Shown here: piece after piece, positions 9,371-19,230 of the stretch
Position numbering within the stretch: position 1 is the first letter of the stretch
How the letters are laid out: each line of letters starts with the position of its first letter
Assembly: GCF_900009265.2 (NCBI RefSeq)
Contig: NZ_LR735015.1
Location: 105,758-169,757 of the forward strand
DNA from: Planktothrix paucivesiculata PCC 9631
Lineage (GTDB): Bacteria > Cyanobacteriota > Cyanobacteriia > Cyanobacteriales > Microcoleaceae
Reading direction: 5' to 3'
DNA: 64,000 nucleotides
Notes under the pieces: generated by a model
The model's database searches: none
What the model saw: only the letters and a program-made list of their open reading frames with translations
Told to the model about the DNA's origin: nothing
Translations under genes and position numbers: made by a program

Positions 9371-10843
9371 ATGTTAGATCAATCTCAAACGCCATTATTG
9401 ACGGCTTTAAAAAATTGTGCCAATCAACCCGATGTACCCTTTTATACTCCCGGTCATAAACGAGGACAAGGGATTTCACCTTTATTAATAAAACTATTAG
9501 GAACTCAACTTTTTAAAGCCGACTTACCCGAATTACCTGAACTTGATAATTTATTTAATCCAGAAGGTGTAATAGCAGAAGCTCAAGATCTAGCGGCTGA
9601 AACTTTTGGAGCGGAAAAAACTTGGTTTTTAGTTAATGGGTCAACCTGTGGAATTATTGCTGCTATTTTAGCTATTTGTGGAACTGGAGATAAAATTTTA
9701 GTTCCCAGAAATGCTCATCAATCTGTGATTTCAGGGTTGATTTTATCGGGTGCGATCGCAATTTTTATCCAACCAGAATATAATCCAACTTGGGATTTAT
9801 CCTACAGTATTACCCCAGAAACCGTTACTCAAACCTTACAACAACATCCCGATGCCAAAGCCGTATTAATAGTATATCCTACTTATCAAGGAATTTGTGG
9901 AAATATCGTCGAAATTGCTAAAATTACCCATCAATATAATATTCCTTTAATTGTTGATGAAGCCCATGCAGCACATTTTAATTTTCATCCAAATTTACCG
10001 ATTTCTGCCCTCAAAGCCGGAGCAGATTTAACAATACAATCGATCCATAAAGTATTAGGTTCTCTGACTCAATCTTCCCTGCTTCATGTTCAGGGAAATC
10101 GAATTGACCGAGATCGTTTATCCCAAACCTTACAATTTGTTCAATCTACCAGTCCTAATTATATTTTATTAGCCTCATTAGATGCCGCCCGTCAACAAAT
10201 GGCAACCCAAGGCTATGATTTAATCGATCAAACCCTATCCTTAGCCAAAATAGCCAGAACACAAATTAGTAAAATTCCAGGTTTAGCTAGTTTTGGAACT
10301 CCCGACTTTGAACCGACATCAGGATGTGTTAACCTAGATATTACTCGGTTAACCATTCAAGTATCAAACTTAGGAATAAGCGGGTATGAAGCAGATGAAA
10401 TTCTCCGTCAACAATTCCATGTGACCGCAGAACTTCCCAGTCTTCATCACCTAACATTTATTATTAGTTTGGGGAACACCCAAACCGATATTCACCAACT
10501 GATTAATGCCTTAAAAACCCTTGCCGTCCAACATCAAGCTGCTTTGATCTCCCGTTCCCGCCGGAATTTCTTCTCTACCCCCCATTTTTTGCCCTCTACA
10601 CCCCCTTATTCCTGTCGAGATGCTTTTTTTGCCCAAACAGAAAAACGTCCCCTTCAAGACTGCCTAGGGTTGGTGAGTGCGGAAATTATTTGTCCTTACC
10701 CCCCCGGTATTCCCATATTAATGCCCGGTGAAATTGTTACCTCTGATGCTCTAAAATTTTTGCAACAAGTGATAGCTTTGGGTGGGAAAATAACAGGATG
10801 TAGTGATCCGAACCTGCAACAGCTTAAAATTGTTAAAGGTTAA
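9371..10843 (+). CDS. PLP-dependent Orn/Lys/Arg decarboxylase-family protein
   Basis: Fold-type I PLP enzyme of the group that decarboxylates ornithine, lysine or arginine. About 490 residues. The PLP-binding lysine is in SIHKVLGSLTQSS and the upstream VDEAHAAHF Asp pairs with the cofactor; FYTPGHKRGQG marks the N-terminus. The C-terminal part contains the conserved CPYPPGIPILMPGE block. The ATG at 9371 is chosen because family similarity begins there (MLDQSQTPLL); an in-frame upstream ATG at 9314 would add 19 unlikely residues. It precedes cbiT by 80 bp. The exact amino-acid substrate is not decided. Confidence 0.88.
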   Translation: MLDQSQTPLLTALKNCANQPDVPFYTPGHKRGQGISPLLIKLLGTQLFKADLPELPELDNLFNPEGVIAEAQDLAAETFGAEKTWFLVNGSTCGIIAAILAICGTGDKILVPRNAHQSVISGLILSGAIAIFIQPEYNPTWDLSYSITPETVTQTLQQHPDAKAVLIVYPTYQGICGNIVEIAKITHQYNIPLIVDEAHAAHFNFHPNLPISALKAGADLTIQSIHKVLGSLTQSSLLHVQGNRIDRDRLSQTLQFVQSTSPNYILLASLDAARQQMATQGYDLIDQTLSLAKIARTQISKIPGLASFGTPDFEPTSGCVNLDITRLTIQVSNLGISGYEADEILRQQFHVTAELPSLHHLTFIISLGNTQTDIHQLINALKTLAVQHQAALISRSRRNFFSTPHFLPSTPPYSCRDAFFAQTEKRPLQDCLGLVSAEIICPYPPGIPILMPGEIVTSDALKFLQQVIALGGKITGCSDPNLQQLKIVKG

Positions 10844-10923
10844 ACAGAAAAATCGACAACGATTGACTTAATTCTTAACCTAATCAATAAACCTTGAAAT
10901 TTCACCCCTAATTAATCTTAAAA

Positions 10924-11523
10924 ATGTCCAAACTTTGGCCTTATGTTACCCCAGGGATTCCCGATGATTTATTTGAACGGTTGCCCGGTATCCCTTTAAG
11001 TAAGCGAGAAGTCCGGTTATTATTAGTCTCTTTAATGCGATTGCAAGCCGACTCAATTGTATGGGATATTGGGGCTGGAACCGGGACAATTCCAGTAGAA
11101 ACAGGTCTATTATGTCCGCAAGGTCGAATTATTGCCATTGAAAGGGATGAAGATGTGGTGAATTTAATTCGAGTCAATTGTGAACGATTTGAACTCCAAA
11201 ATGTTGAGGTGATTGAAGGAAGTGCCCCCGAATGTTTACAGAGTATTTCCCATCGGCCACACCGGGTTTGTTTAGAAGGTGGAAAACCCCTTAAAGCCAT
11301 TCTGCACGAAGTTTGGAAATACTTACAACCGCAAGGAAGAATTGTAGCCACAGCCTCGAATTTAGAAAGTCTTTATGCCATTTCTGAGGGGTTTGCTGAG
11401 TTACAAGTTCGCAATGTGGAAGTGGTGCAATCTGCCATTAACCGATTAGAAAAACGGGGAAATCATCAAACCTTTGAATCCGTTAATCCCATGTTTATTT
11501 TAAGTGGTGAAAAAATAGATTAA
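10924..11523 (+). CDS. cbiT: Precorrin-6Y C15-methyltransferase/decarboxylase subunit CbiT
   Basis: SAM-dependent methyltransferase of cobalamin synthesis, methylating C15 of the corrin precursor with loss of the C12 acetate carboxyl. 199 residues. The N-terminus has PGIPDDLFERLPGIPLSKREVR and the SAM site is VWDIGAGTGTIPVE (about residues 45-58), as in free-standing CbiT. It sits between the decarboxylase and cdsA on the same strand. The neighbouring cobalt transporter agrees with cobalamin synthesis, although it is on the other strand. Confidence 0.9.
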   Translation: MSKLWPYVTPGIPDDLFERLPGIPLSKREVRLLLVSLMRLQADSIVWDIGAGTGTIPVETGLLCPQGRIIAIERDEDVVNLIRVNCERFELQNVEVIEGSAPECLQSISHRPHRVCLEGGKPLKAILHEVWKYLQPQGRIVATASNLESLYAISEGFAELQVRNVEVVQSAINRLEKRGNHQTFESVNPMFILSGEKID

Positions 11524-11582
11524 ATTTAAAATACGCTATAGATAACTGCCCCAGCCCGTCTTAACTCCTGACTTCTAATATT

Positions 11583-12473
11583 ATGCCTTCTTTGTCTCGG
11601 ATTATCAGTGGAATTATTGGAATTATTTTAGCCTTGGGAATGCTCATTTTTGGAGGCTGGTATTTTACCTTGGGTTTCGGTGTAATTGTTTATTTAGGTC
11701 AATTAGAATATTTTCAATTGGTTCGGGCTAAAGGCATTGAACCTGCGACTAAAACCACTTTATTTGTGAGTCAAGCCCTACTTTTAACCGCCGCATTTTC
11801 TCCGACTTTAGTGGATGCAATGTTTGCCCTAGCGGGAACATTAGTTTGTTTTTATTTATTATTTAGACCTAAATTATCAACTATTTCTGATATTAGTGCT
11901 TCAATTTTAGGATTATTTTATGGAGGCTACTTACCCAGTTATTGGGTACGGTTAAGAGTTGGACTAGAACCCCATACTTTGGTTGAGAAAGCCTTTGCCA
12001 GCCCGATTCCTTTTAATGAAAATTGGTTAGAAAATTGGTCAATTTCCAATTTATCCCCAGGATTAACCGCTACTTTATTAGCTTTTATGTGTATTTGGGC
12101 TGCGGATATTGGTGCCTATATTTTTGGTAAAACCTTTGGTCGAACTCGCCTCTCCGATATCAGTCCGAAAAAAACCGTTGAAGGGGCAATATTTGGGTTT
12201 TTAGGTAGTATTATCGTCGCCATATTGGGGTCTTGGTATTTACAATGGCCGGGGTTTCCTTGGGCGGGTTTAATCCTAGGATTATTAATTGGAATTGCCA
12301 GTTTATTAGGCGATTTAACTGAATCTTTAATGAAAAGAGATGCAGGAGTTAAAGATTCCGGTCAACTAATTCCCGGTCACGGTGGAATTTTAGATCGAGC
12401 AGATAGTTATGTTTTTACCGCTCCTTTAGTCTATTATTTTATCACCTTATTTTTACCGTTATTGTCAATCTAA
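11583..12473 (+). CDS. cdsA: Phosphatidate cytidylyltransferase
   Basis: Makes CDP-diacylglycerol from CTP and phosphatidic acid for phosphatidylglycerol synthesis, in the membrane. 296 residues with about seven or eight hydrophobic segments. The C-terminal CDS signature is present as SLMKRDAGVKDSGQLIPGHGGILDRADS (shown here as two blocks: residues around KRDAGVKDSG and PGHGGILDRADS). Last gene of the decarboxylase-cbiT-cdsA run. Confidence 0.95.
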   Translation: MPSLSRIISGIIGIILALGMLIFGGWYFTLGFGVIVYLGQLEYFQLVRAKGIEPATKTTLFVSQALLLTAAFSPTLVDAMFALAGTLVCFYLLFRPKLSTISDISASILGLFYGGYLPSYWVRLRVGLEPHTLVEKAFASPIPFNENWLENWSISNLSPGLTATLLAFMCIWAADIGAYIFGKTFGRTRLSDISPKKTVEGAIFGFLGSIIVAILGSWYLQWPGFPWAGLILGLLIGIASLLGDLTESLMKRDAGVKDSGQLIPGHGGILDRADSYVFTAPLVYYFITLFLPLLSI

Positions 12474-12747
12474 TATTCCATCCTTCCACTTATCTGAGCT
12501 CGTTATCAGACAGGTTGATGATTTCGGCGATCGCGCTTTTTTCAACAACAAATTGCATCAGGGGCGGTTTCCGTAACAATATTCAATTCTTAGCAATAAT
12601 CTTGCTAAACCCTTCCCTTTTTTTAAACCGATCGCGCTAAAGTCTTAAAATTTGGACTGGAACTCCTAAGGAATGAAAAATAAATAACTTGCACAATTAA
12701 ACCCTAGAAACCTTGATCTACCGTAAACTATTGCTCAATTAGTCACC

Positions 12748-12979
12748 TTATTGGTTTTTCATTCCTAATACCTTGGCACTCGCAGCTAAACCTTCATCTG
12801 CTGTTATTAAAGAAATTTCATAAGAAAATGTGATCGCTAAATGTAAAGCATCCAAAGTTCGTAAAGGAATATCAAATCTACTGATCCAATCGTTCATTGC
12901 TTAATAAATCGTCTATTATTTCGCTGAGTGCTTCCGGCCAGTAAAAAGCAGCTAACACGCTCGTATCTAAATAAATCAA
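12748..12979 (-). pseudogene. Broken PIN-domain toxin (VapC-like)
   Basis: Downstream of the antitoxin on the minus strand, a TTG at 12979 overlaps the antitoxin stop (TTGA) and opens a frame reading LIYLDTSVLAAFYWPEALSE, the PIN N-terminus with its first catalytic Asp. It stops at 12878 after 33 codons. The PIN C-terminus, RFDIPLRTLDALHLAIT...LITADEGLAASAKVLG, follows in another frame and ends at 12748. The central half of a normal PIN domain (about 60 residues) is missing, so this is a deletion plus frameshift remnant. Confidence 0.85.
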
Positions 12980-13212
12980 TACCGTTCTCCTTCTCTGGCT
13001 TGAATAATTGTCACCCTCAAAGGTTCACCTGTCAAGAGTACAGAGTCTCGAAATCTTTTTCTTTGCAATACCCATTCTTGTCTTGTTTTTGGTGGAACAA
13101 GTCTGGCAACTTCTCTACTTCCATCAACTAAGATAATTTCTTCACCTTGAGCTACTCTTTCTAAGAGAGCTTTCAAGTGATCTCCTAGGTTTTCAATACT
13201 AATTTTTAACAT
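12976..13212 (-). CDS. Type II antitoxin, Phd/YefM-like
   Basis: 78 residues beginning MLKISIENLGDHLKALLERV, the usual Phd/YefM N-terminus that makes the DNA-binding dimer; the C-terminus would cover the toxin. The ATG at 13212 is preferred because GGAG lies 8 nt upstream; an ATG at 13224 is also in frame. The partner PIN toxin immediately downstream is broken, so this antitoxin is probably orphaned. Confidence 0.82.
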   Translation of the reverse strand: MLKISIENLGDHLKALLERVAQGEEIILVDGSREVARLVPPKTRQEWVLQRKRFRDSVLLTGEPLRVTIIQAREGERY

Positions 13213-13244
13213 TATGCTCTCCAAAGCGTCATATAAGCTATCAG

Positions 13245-14654
13245 TTAACTCTGAGGATTTTCTGATAAATTCCCTAACGAAATTGTATTATTTTGATCCA
13301 GGTTATCTAAATCATCTAAAATGGCGACAATTTCCCGCTCAAAAGTAACTTTAGCTCGATTGGTTTTCCCTCCAATATAAAGGCGATCGCCTTCGTTTAA
13401 TGCCCAGATTTGAGAATGAGACACATAACTCATCATCACACTAATCATTAATAATCCAAACCCTAAATAAACAATTGGAATCCCCGGATCAGCTTTTATT
13501 TGTAATCCCGTACTCCCGATAATTTCATCAATAAATACCGTAACTCCATCTACTTCCGTAGACATTCCCTCGCGTACCGTCGAAACTAATTCTCCTTTGC
13601 CATTATAAACTAATACATTTCCTTTTAAGTCCCTAGCTAAGACAGAAACCCCGGCACTAAAATCGGGTTTAATTGGAATCCAAGTTCCCCAAATTCTACC
13701 CTTTCCTTGAGTTTCTAATTGTGCCATCGGTAAACGAAAGACCGGACTTTTATTCACCCGTACCCGTAACGCTCCAATCCCCCAATCTGCTTGATAAAAA
13801 GTAACACCTTGATAGCGTAAAGGTTCGTTAACATGAATGGTTTTGCGATCGACTTCTTCCCCCTGTTGATTTAATACCGATAAATCGGAATAAAATTGAT
13901 CAATTCTACCTTCTGCATCATAATCAATCCAAAATCGATTAACTTTAACTGACCAATCTTTGGGAATTTGAGATTGAGAAAATTGTCCGGCATCTAATAT
14001 ATTTTTAACTTGAAAAGTATTCCCCCCCGGAACCAATTCTTGAGCCATAAATCCAGTTATAGAACCGATAATAGATCCGGCTAAAATAATTAACATACTA
14101 GCATGAACAATAATCGGCCCTATTCTGCCAATCAGTCCCCGTCTAGCATAGAGTTTATTTCCTTCTTGAAAAACTAAATAATTGCGTTTTTTTAATAAAG
14201 GTTCTAAAGCTATTAATGAACCTGTAGTTAATTCAGCACTTAAAGCGATGTTTTGAAATTGTTTCGGTTGATCGTAATATGTCCAGCGACGGGCGGATTT
14301 TAAAGTAGGTAATTGGCGGGTAAAGGTACAAGCAGTTAAGCTACTACCAAATAATACTAAAAGTGATAAAAACCACCAAGTTCGATAAACATGATCAAGT
14401 CCAATAAAAACAATAACTTTCCAGGTTAAAAAGCCAAATAAAGCCGGATGTTCCGGGTAATTAGATTGATAATATTCCAGGGATTGTCCCTGTTCCAGAA
14501 TGGTTCCAGAAATACTAAAAACAGCAATAATTAATAACAATAAAATGGCTAGTCGTAAATCTGCCAAAAGGGGCAAAATCTCTTTCCTAATCATTTTTTG
14601 TAGGGTTGTTTCTCCAGCCATGATTTTTTGAAATATTGAAAGCTCTGTATCCAT
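13245..14654 (-). CDS. ccs1: Cytochrome c biogenesis protein Ccs1/ResB
   Basis: Membrane component of the system II cytochrome c maturation apparatus, which with CcsA delivers and attaches haem on the lumenal/periplasmic side. 469 residues with hydrophobic segments near residues 28-50, 85-105 and 175-200 and another near 400-420, separated by a large soluble ResB domain. It follows ccdA by 15 nt, as is common in cyanobacteria, so the two are probably one operon. Confidence 0.93.
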   Translation of the reverse strand: MDTELSIFQKIMAGETTLQKMIRKEILPLLADLRLAILLLLIIAVFSISGTILEQGQSLEYYQSNYPEHPALFGFLTWKVIVFIGLDHVYRTWWFLSLLVLFGSSLTACTFTRQLPTLKSARRWTYYDQPKQFQNIALSAELTTGSLIALEPLLKKRNYLVFQEGNKLYARRGLIGRIGPIIVHASMLIILAGSIIGSITGFMAQELVPGGNTFQVKNILDAGQFSQSQIPKDWSVKVNRFWIDYDAEGRIDQFYSDLSVLNQQGEEVDRKTIHVNEPLRYQGVTFYQADWGIGALRVRVNKSPVFRLPMAQLETQGKGRIWGTWIPIKPDFSAGVSVLARDLKGNVLVYNGKGELVSTVREGMSTEVDGVTVFIDEIIGSTGLQIKADPGIPIVYLGFGLLMISVMMSYVSHSQIWALNEGDRLYIGGKTNRAKVTFEREIVAILDDLDNLDQNNTISLGNLSENPQS

Positions 14655-14669
14655 TTTTATTCCCTTAAA

Positions 14670-15407
14670 TTAAGCAATAGGTAAAAATCTAAATAATAAA
14701 GAAAATACACCAAATCCCACTAATAAAACGCCACTACTAGGGGTAATCCAACTTGACCATTTTCGCAGTGCTAGTAACTTTTTAATCGTGGCGGTAAAGG
14801 TTCCAGCTAATACTAATGGGGTGACATAACCCACCGCATAGGCTAATAATAAAACTCCGCCTAAAATTATATCTCCTGTGGTGGAAACCCAGGCTAATAA
14901 GGTTGCTAAAACCGGGGTGCTACAGGGAGAAGCCACTAACCCAAAGGTTAACCCTAATAAATAGGATTTCAAGCTATGGGGAAACCCTTTAGGTATCCAT
15001 CCTATGGTATCAAAGGCGGGCAATTGTAATGGTAGAGCTTCTAATAAATTTAACCCCATTAAAATTGCAATTAAACTCACAATAATTGGTAAACCCAAGC
15101 CAATTTTACCATATACTTGTCCGACAAAAGACGCTAAAATTCCCAACCCGGCTAAGGTGGTAGCCAGTCCCAATGCAAACCAGACTGATTGAATCGCGGC
15201 TTGGAGTCGATTTTCGGTTTCATAACCCCCAATATAACCAATTGTAATCGGTAACATCGATAGCATACAAGGGGTTAAACTGGTCAATAAACCCGCAACA
15301 AAAATAACACCAATACTAACAAAACTTAGGTGAGTCAGTTGGGTTTGAACCAGATAATTTGCCAGTTGTGCTAGTTCATACAATTTGATTTGTAGGGTTT
15401 CCAGCAT
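14670..15407 (-). CDS. ccdA: Thiol-disulfide transporter CcdA
   Basis: Passes reducing equivalents across the membrane to keep apocytochrome c thiols reduced. 245 residues with six predicted helices and the paired cysteines SLTPCMLSMLP (first half) and VASPCSTPVLATLL (second half) that define the DsbD/CcdA family. Start of the ccdA-ccs1 operon. Confidence 0.95.
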   Translation of the reverse strand: MLETLQIKLYELAQLANYLVQTQLTHLSFVSIGVIFVAGLLTSLTPCMLSMLPITIGYIGGYETENRLQAAIQSVWFALGLATTLAGLGILASFVGQVYGKIGLGLPIIVSLIAILMGLNLLEALPLQLPAFDTIGWIPKGFPHSLKSYLLGLTFGLVASPCSTPVLATLLAWVSTTGDIILGGVLLLAYAVGYVTPLVLAGTFTATIKKLLALRKWSSWITPSSGVLLVGFGVFSLLFRFLPIA

Positions 15408-15464
15408 GAAATTAAATCAACAATTTGTTTACTTTAAGATTATAACCTATTTTGTCTTTAATGA

Positions 15465-16148
15465 TTATTCATGAATTGAACCGTCGGGCATGACAGCACC
15501 TTGTAAAATTACAGTTTCTAAGTGAACTCCTTCGAGGTTTGCGCCTTGTAAATTAGCATTACTCAGATTAGTAAATTGAGTTGCATCTCTAAATAATAAA
15601 CTATTCACATCTGCAAAACTTAAATTACTGTTTTCCAAGTTGGCATATTGTAAATTTGTGCCTCGTAAACTTGTCTGGCTTAAATTAGCTTGACTTAAAT
15701 TTGTTCCCCATAGTCTTGCTCCTAATAATTTGGCTTTTTCTAAATTAGCATAGCTGAGATTAGCTAAGGTTAAATTCACTTCTAACAAGTTTGATTGAGT
15801 CAAATTCGCATAAGATAATTGAGCATTGCTGAGATTTGCTCTTAATAAAATAGCGTTTTCTAAGTTGGCTTGCCTTAAATCTGCTCCCGATAAGTTAGCA
15901 TATTTTAAGTTAGCTCCTTTTAAATTTGCTTGCCTTAAATCTGCTCCCGATAAGTTGGTATTTGATAAATCTAATTCTTGTAAATTTGCTCCTTCTAAGT
16001 TACAATGTTTCCAGATAAATGAATGACAATCTTTAGTTTCAATCAATTGTTTGATCGTTTTTGGATTAGCTGCATTAACAGGAAATGTCCAGCTAAAAAT
16101 TAAACTTATAATTAACCCAATTTTAATCACGAAAGTAATCCCTTTCAT
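15465..16148 (-). CDS. Secreted pentapeptide-repeat protein
   Basis: 227 residues. A signal peptide is seen at 1-26 (hydrophobic core, ending VNAANP). About 25 A(N/D)LXX pentapeptides run from residue 49 to about 215 and would form a right-handed quadrilateral beta-helix. Probably lumenal or periplasmic; function unknown. The underlying DNA is repetitive (TTAAATTTGCTCC-like units on the plus strand). Confidence 0.85.
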   Translation of the reverse strand: MKGITFVIKIGLIISLIFSWTFPVNAANPKTIKQLIETKDCHSFIWKHCNLEGANLQELDLSNTNLSGADLRQANLKGANLKYANLSGADLRQANLENAILLRANLSNAQLSYANLTQSNLLEVNLTLANLSYANLEKAKLLGARLWGTNLSQANLSQTSLRGTNLQYANLENSNLSFADVNSLLFRDATQFTNLSNANLQGANLEGVHLETVILQGAVMPDGSIHE

Positions 16149-16361
16149 GGCATAACTCAGATTGTGATGGTATAGAACGCAACAGTAGAGAAAGACTTCA
16201 CCGTAAGGTTTACTGGATCATTCTTTCTCAAATACTGTTAGACGCGACTGCTATAGTTTATCTCAAAATGGGTTCCTAGAGGGTTAAACAAGGCAAGCTA
16301 CTTTATATTAATTCTAAATCCCCCCTTTTTTTAGATCAGGGGGCAAGTTTAAACTGAAGAC

Positions 16362-17597
16362 TTATGGTTTCTGAATGATCATTTCAATTACTCGCCTTTT
16401 AGCAATGGGATCAATTCCTAACAGGCGAATATAATCCTGGGGATGTTGAGTCAAACAAGTTTCAATTCCTTGAATAATATTGGCTTTTGATTCACTACCA
16501 TTTAACCCGCAGCTATTCCAAGATCCGGTTTTAAATCGACGTTTATCGGCAGATTCTAAGCCGATACGATAGCCACTAGATAAAATATAATCAATTTGTT
16601 CTAGGACTTCAATAGGTAATTTATTACTCTCGGAATTGGGTGCAATGGGGTTCTGAAAACTAATTGTATTTTCGGAATTTACAGGGATTGGGGATGCTCC
16701 AAATTGACTATTAAATGTCCGAAACTGATTATATTCTTCTACTAATCGCATATCTTGAATGCGTTTTTGTTCTCCTACCATCAGTTGACCCATTTCAATT
16801 AAATGGGATAATTTAAAATTGGGGTTCTGAAATTCGGGAGGTTTTTCCGCACTATTAACAATCCGTTTAGAAATACTTTCTACTCCCAATTTATGAATAA
16901 AATCACGAATTTGTTCGTCATAAATCCGCGATCGCACTGCACTAAAAAAGTCGAGGGATTGTTCAGGAAAAGTATCAACTAATTGGGTAATATCCTGTTG
17001 GGATAGTTCCCCCGTCGGGAAAATTCCGCGTAACACGCCAATGCGTTCTTCCCTAGTCGGTTCCCAATAAAATTTTTCCATCCTTCCATCTCGAATTAAA
17101 GGCGCATATAGGGTGGAAAAATCATTTCCTGTAACAATAATTGGAATCCGATTTAAGGGCGTTGCATCATAACTTCCGGGTAATTGTACATTAGTTGGAT
17201 TATCCGCTATATTCATTAATGTAGCGTTGACTAATTGAGTATTAACGGTATATTGAGTTCCCGAGTCAAACCGTCCCGCACCCGCATCTAAATCATTAAT
17301 AAATAAGGCACACATTTGCCCCCGAACCTTCACTTGTTCCGAGGCTTCCCGATACCGTAATCTAATTAACCGCGCCGGATCTCCTGCATCGGGACTTTCT
17401 AATTCTCCACCGGAGATCATCACGGGTTCAAAACCCATTTTCTCAAATAATAATTCGCATTGAAAGGTTTTTCCCTCTCCTTTGCGTCCGTGAATTCCTA
17501 AGATCAAAGGAACTCTAACACCTGGCAATTGTAAAAAATTTTTGGTGATATGAACAGCTAGTTTATCGAGAAAACGAGGCGAAACATAATAAGACAT
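16362..17597 (-). CDS. rca: RuBisCO activase with C-terminal RbcS-like domain
   Basis: AAA+ ATPase that removes inhibitory sugar phosphates from RuBisCO. Walker A is GRKGEGKT (about residues 37-44) and Walker B LFINDLDAG. The region LDFFSAVRSRIYDEQIRDFI matches plant and cyanobacterial Rca. After a linker (about 290-325) the last 85 residues (VLEQIDYILSSGYRIGLES...) form an SSUL domain like those of CcmM, known to recruit Rca to carboxysomal RuBisCO. The ATG at 17597 replaces a TTG two codons upstream. Single gene. Confidence 0.93.
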   Translation of the reverse strand: MSYYVSPRFLDKLAVHITKNFLQLPGVRVPLILGIHGRKGEGKTFQCELLFEKMGFEPVMISGGELESPDAGDPARLIRLRYREASEQVKVRGQMCALFINDLDAGAGRFDSGTQYTVNTQLVNATLMNIADNPTNVQLPGSYDATPLNRIPIIVTGNDFSTLYAPLIRDGRMEKFYWEPTREERIGVLRGIFPTGELSQQDITQLVDTFPEQSLDFFSAVRSRIYDEQIRDFIHKLGVESISKRIVNSAEKPPEFQNPNFKLSHLIEMGQLMVGEQKRIQDMRLVEEYNQFRTFNSQFGASPIPVNSENTISFQNPIAPNSESNKLPIEVLEQIDYILSSGYRIGLESADKRRFKTGSWNSCGLNGSESKANIIQGIETCLTQHPQDYIRLLGIDPIAKRRVIEMIIQKP

Positions 17598-17683
17598 ATT
17601 CAAAATTACACAAGAGTTAAAATTTGATTCCTAAATTTAATTATACAATTAAAGGAACCCAAAATTAACACTAATCAGTTCAC

Positions 17684-17753
17684 TACCCATTACCCATTAC
17701 CCATTACCCATTACCCATTACCCATTACCCATTACCCATTACCCATTACCCAT
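17684..17753. repeat. TACCCAT heptamer array, ten units
   Basis: Ten perfect TACCCAT units in a row, ending 3 nt from the stop codon of the small minus-strand gene at 17757. The same heptamer occurs at 734 and at 53932. Confidence 0.97.
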
Positions 17754-17756
17754 TCC

Positions 17757-17870
17757 CTATTGCCTATCTAACCAATCTAACAAGCGTTTTGAAACTTTCA
17801 ATTGATTGTTGAGAATTTCATCCGATGCTACAACCACACCTAAAATGATGACTAAAGAAATAATATCCAT
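17757..17870 (-). CDS. Small single-helix membrane protein, unknown
   Basis: A 37-residue frame starting MDIISLVIILGVVVASDE. One hydrophobic segment (2-16) is followed by a charged tail ending RLLDWLDRQ. GAGGG lies about 9 nt upstream of the ATG at 17870 and supports this start over an ATG at 17951. No family recognised. It could be a small membrane-associated protein or a chance frame. Confidence 0.45.
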   Translation of the reverse strand: MDIISLVIILGVVVASDEILNNQLKVSKRLLDWLDRQ

Positions 17871-18050
17871 AAGTGCGCCCTCATGCGGATTGATTAGAAA
17901 GTGTACTTTTGTTACAATATTAGCATAAACTGTACCGTCTAGTTTTGTCAACTCACGAGTTACAAAATAATTTCAATTATACTACTTTTTCCCTGGGACT
18001 CGACTTGACCGCAGTGGAATTATTTGTCAAGGTGAAGGACGGTATAGATA

Positions 18051-18059
18051 CAAGGAGGG
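18051..18059 (+). promoter_or_regulatory. Strong ribosome binding site that fixes the pdxJ TTG start
   Basis: AAGGAGGGA lies 8 nt before a TTG at 18067 and supports the TTG as the true start. Confidence 0.8.
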
Positions 18060-18066
18060 ACAGCAA

Positions 18067-18786
18067 TTGCCGACACTAGGAGTCAATATTGACCATATAG
18101 CCACGATTCGCCAAGCCCGTCGCACCGTTGAACCCGATCCCGTAGCGGGGGCTGTGCTTGCCGAATTAGCGGGGGCTGATGGCATTACAGTACATTTGCG
18201 CGAAGATCGACGCCATATTCAAGACCGGGATGTGCGCCTATTGCGCCAAACGGTAAGAACCCATCTGAATTTAGAAATGGCCGCGACGGATGAAATGGTG
18301 GCGATCGCATTAGACATCAAACCCGACTATATAACCCTAGTTCCCGAACGTCGGGAAGAAATTACCACCGAAGGGGGGTTAGATATCGCTGGCCAAATTC
18401 CTCGGATGACCGATGTAGTAACCAGCCTACAGGAAGCCGGAATTCCAGTGAGTTTGTTTATCAATGCCAACACCGAACAAATTACCGCCTCGGCTCAAGT
18501 GGGGGCTAAATTCATCGAACTGCATACGGGATGCTATGCAGAAGCCAAAGGGGAAGACCAGGCTAGGGAACTAGGGATTTTAGCCCAGGGCTGTCAACGG
18601 GCCTTAGAAGCTGGATTGCGGGTCAATGCCGGACATGGGTTAACGTACTGGAATGTTTATCCCGTTGCCGCCCTAGAAGGGATGGAAGAACTCAACATTG
18701 GTCATACAATAATAAGTCGGGCAGTTCTCGTCGGTTTAGAGCGAGCCGTCCGAGAAATGAAACAAGCGATTCTTGGGCAACTTTAA
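18067..18786 (+). CDS. pdxJ: Pyridoxine 5'-phosphate synthase
   Basis: Condenses 1-deoxyxylulose 5-phosphate with 3-amino-2-oxopropyl phosphate to pyridoxine 5'-phosphate (DXP-dependent vitamin B6 route). 239 residues of TIM-barrel type, with N-terminal [17 protein letters not shown], central [15 protein letters not shown] and C-terminal [16 protein letters not shown]. The start is TTG at 18067: homologues begin exactly there and a strong AAGGAGG site precedes it. Confidence 0.96.
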   Translation: MPTLGVNIDHIATIRQARRTVEPDPVAGAVLAELAGADGITVHLREDRRHIQDRDVRLLRQTVRTHLNLEMAATDEMVAIALDIKPDYITLVPERREEITTEGGLDIAGQIPRMTDVVTSLQEAGIPVSLFINANTEQITASAQVGAKFIELHTGCYAEAKGEDQARELGILAQGCQRALEAGLRVNAGHGLTYWNVYPVAALEGMEELNIGHTIISRAVLVGLERAVREMKQAILGQL

Positions 18787-18826
18787 CCCAAAAATCGTCC
18801 CATGATAGAATTTACAACGATTAACC

Positions 18827-19156
18827 ATGCAGACTTATTACTACGTTTTAGGCAGTCACAAGTTTTTACTTGAGGAAGAACCCTTAGAAGAAGTGTTGCG
18901 CGAACGGCAACGCAACTATCGGGAACAGGAAAAGGAAATCGATTTTTGGTTGGTGCAGCAACCTGCTTTTTTAGAAGCGCCAGAAATGGCTGATATTAAA
19001 GCCAAATGCCCTCAACCGGCGGTGGCGATTATTTCCACGAATAAACAAGTGGTTGTCTGGTTGAAATTGCGTTTAGAGTATGTACTTACGGGAGAATTTC
19101 AAGCCCCAACGGCCAGTATTCCCGATGCTTTAAAGTCTTTAGCAACGGCGGTTTGA
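18827..19156 (+). CDS. ycf54: Mg-protoporphyrin IX monomethyl ester cyclase accessory protein Ycf54
   Basis: 109 residues matching Ycf54/DUF2488 (QTYYYVLGSHKFLLEEEPLEE, EIDFWLVQQPAFLE). It is required for stable assembly and activity of the aerobic cyclase that forms the isocyclic ring of chlorophyll. Lies 40 bp after pdxJ on the same strand, possibly cotranscribed. Confidence 0.92.
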   Translation: MQTYYYVLGSHKFLLEEEPLEEVLRERQRNYREQEKEIDFWLVQQPAFLEAPEMADIKAKCPQPAVAIISTNKQVVVWLKLRLEYVLTGEFQAPTASIPDALKSLATAV

Positions 19157-19230
19157 AAATCGAGATCCAATAGTTGACCCTGATCAGTACAATAAAAGCT
19201 GTTGCTTAATTGTTGTCAACTGCGGTGTTT

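Noticed and set aside
12928-13131. 67-codon plus-strand frame over the toxin-antitoxin remnant
   Set aside because: It is antisense to the antitoxin and the PIN remnant and has no family resemblance.
17684-17753. TACCCAT array as a CRISPR array
   Set aside because: The units are 7 bp and contiguous with no spacers; these are short tandem repeats.
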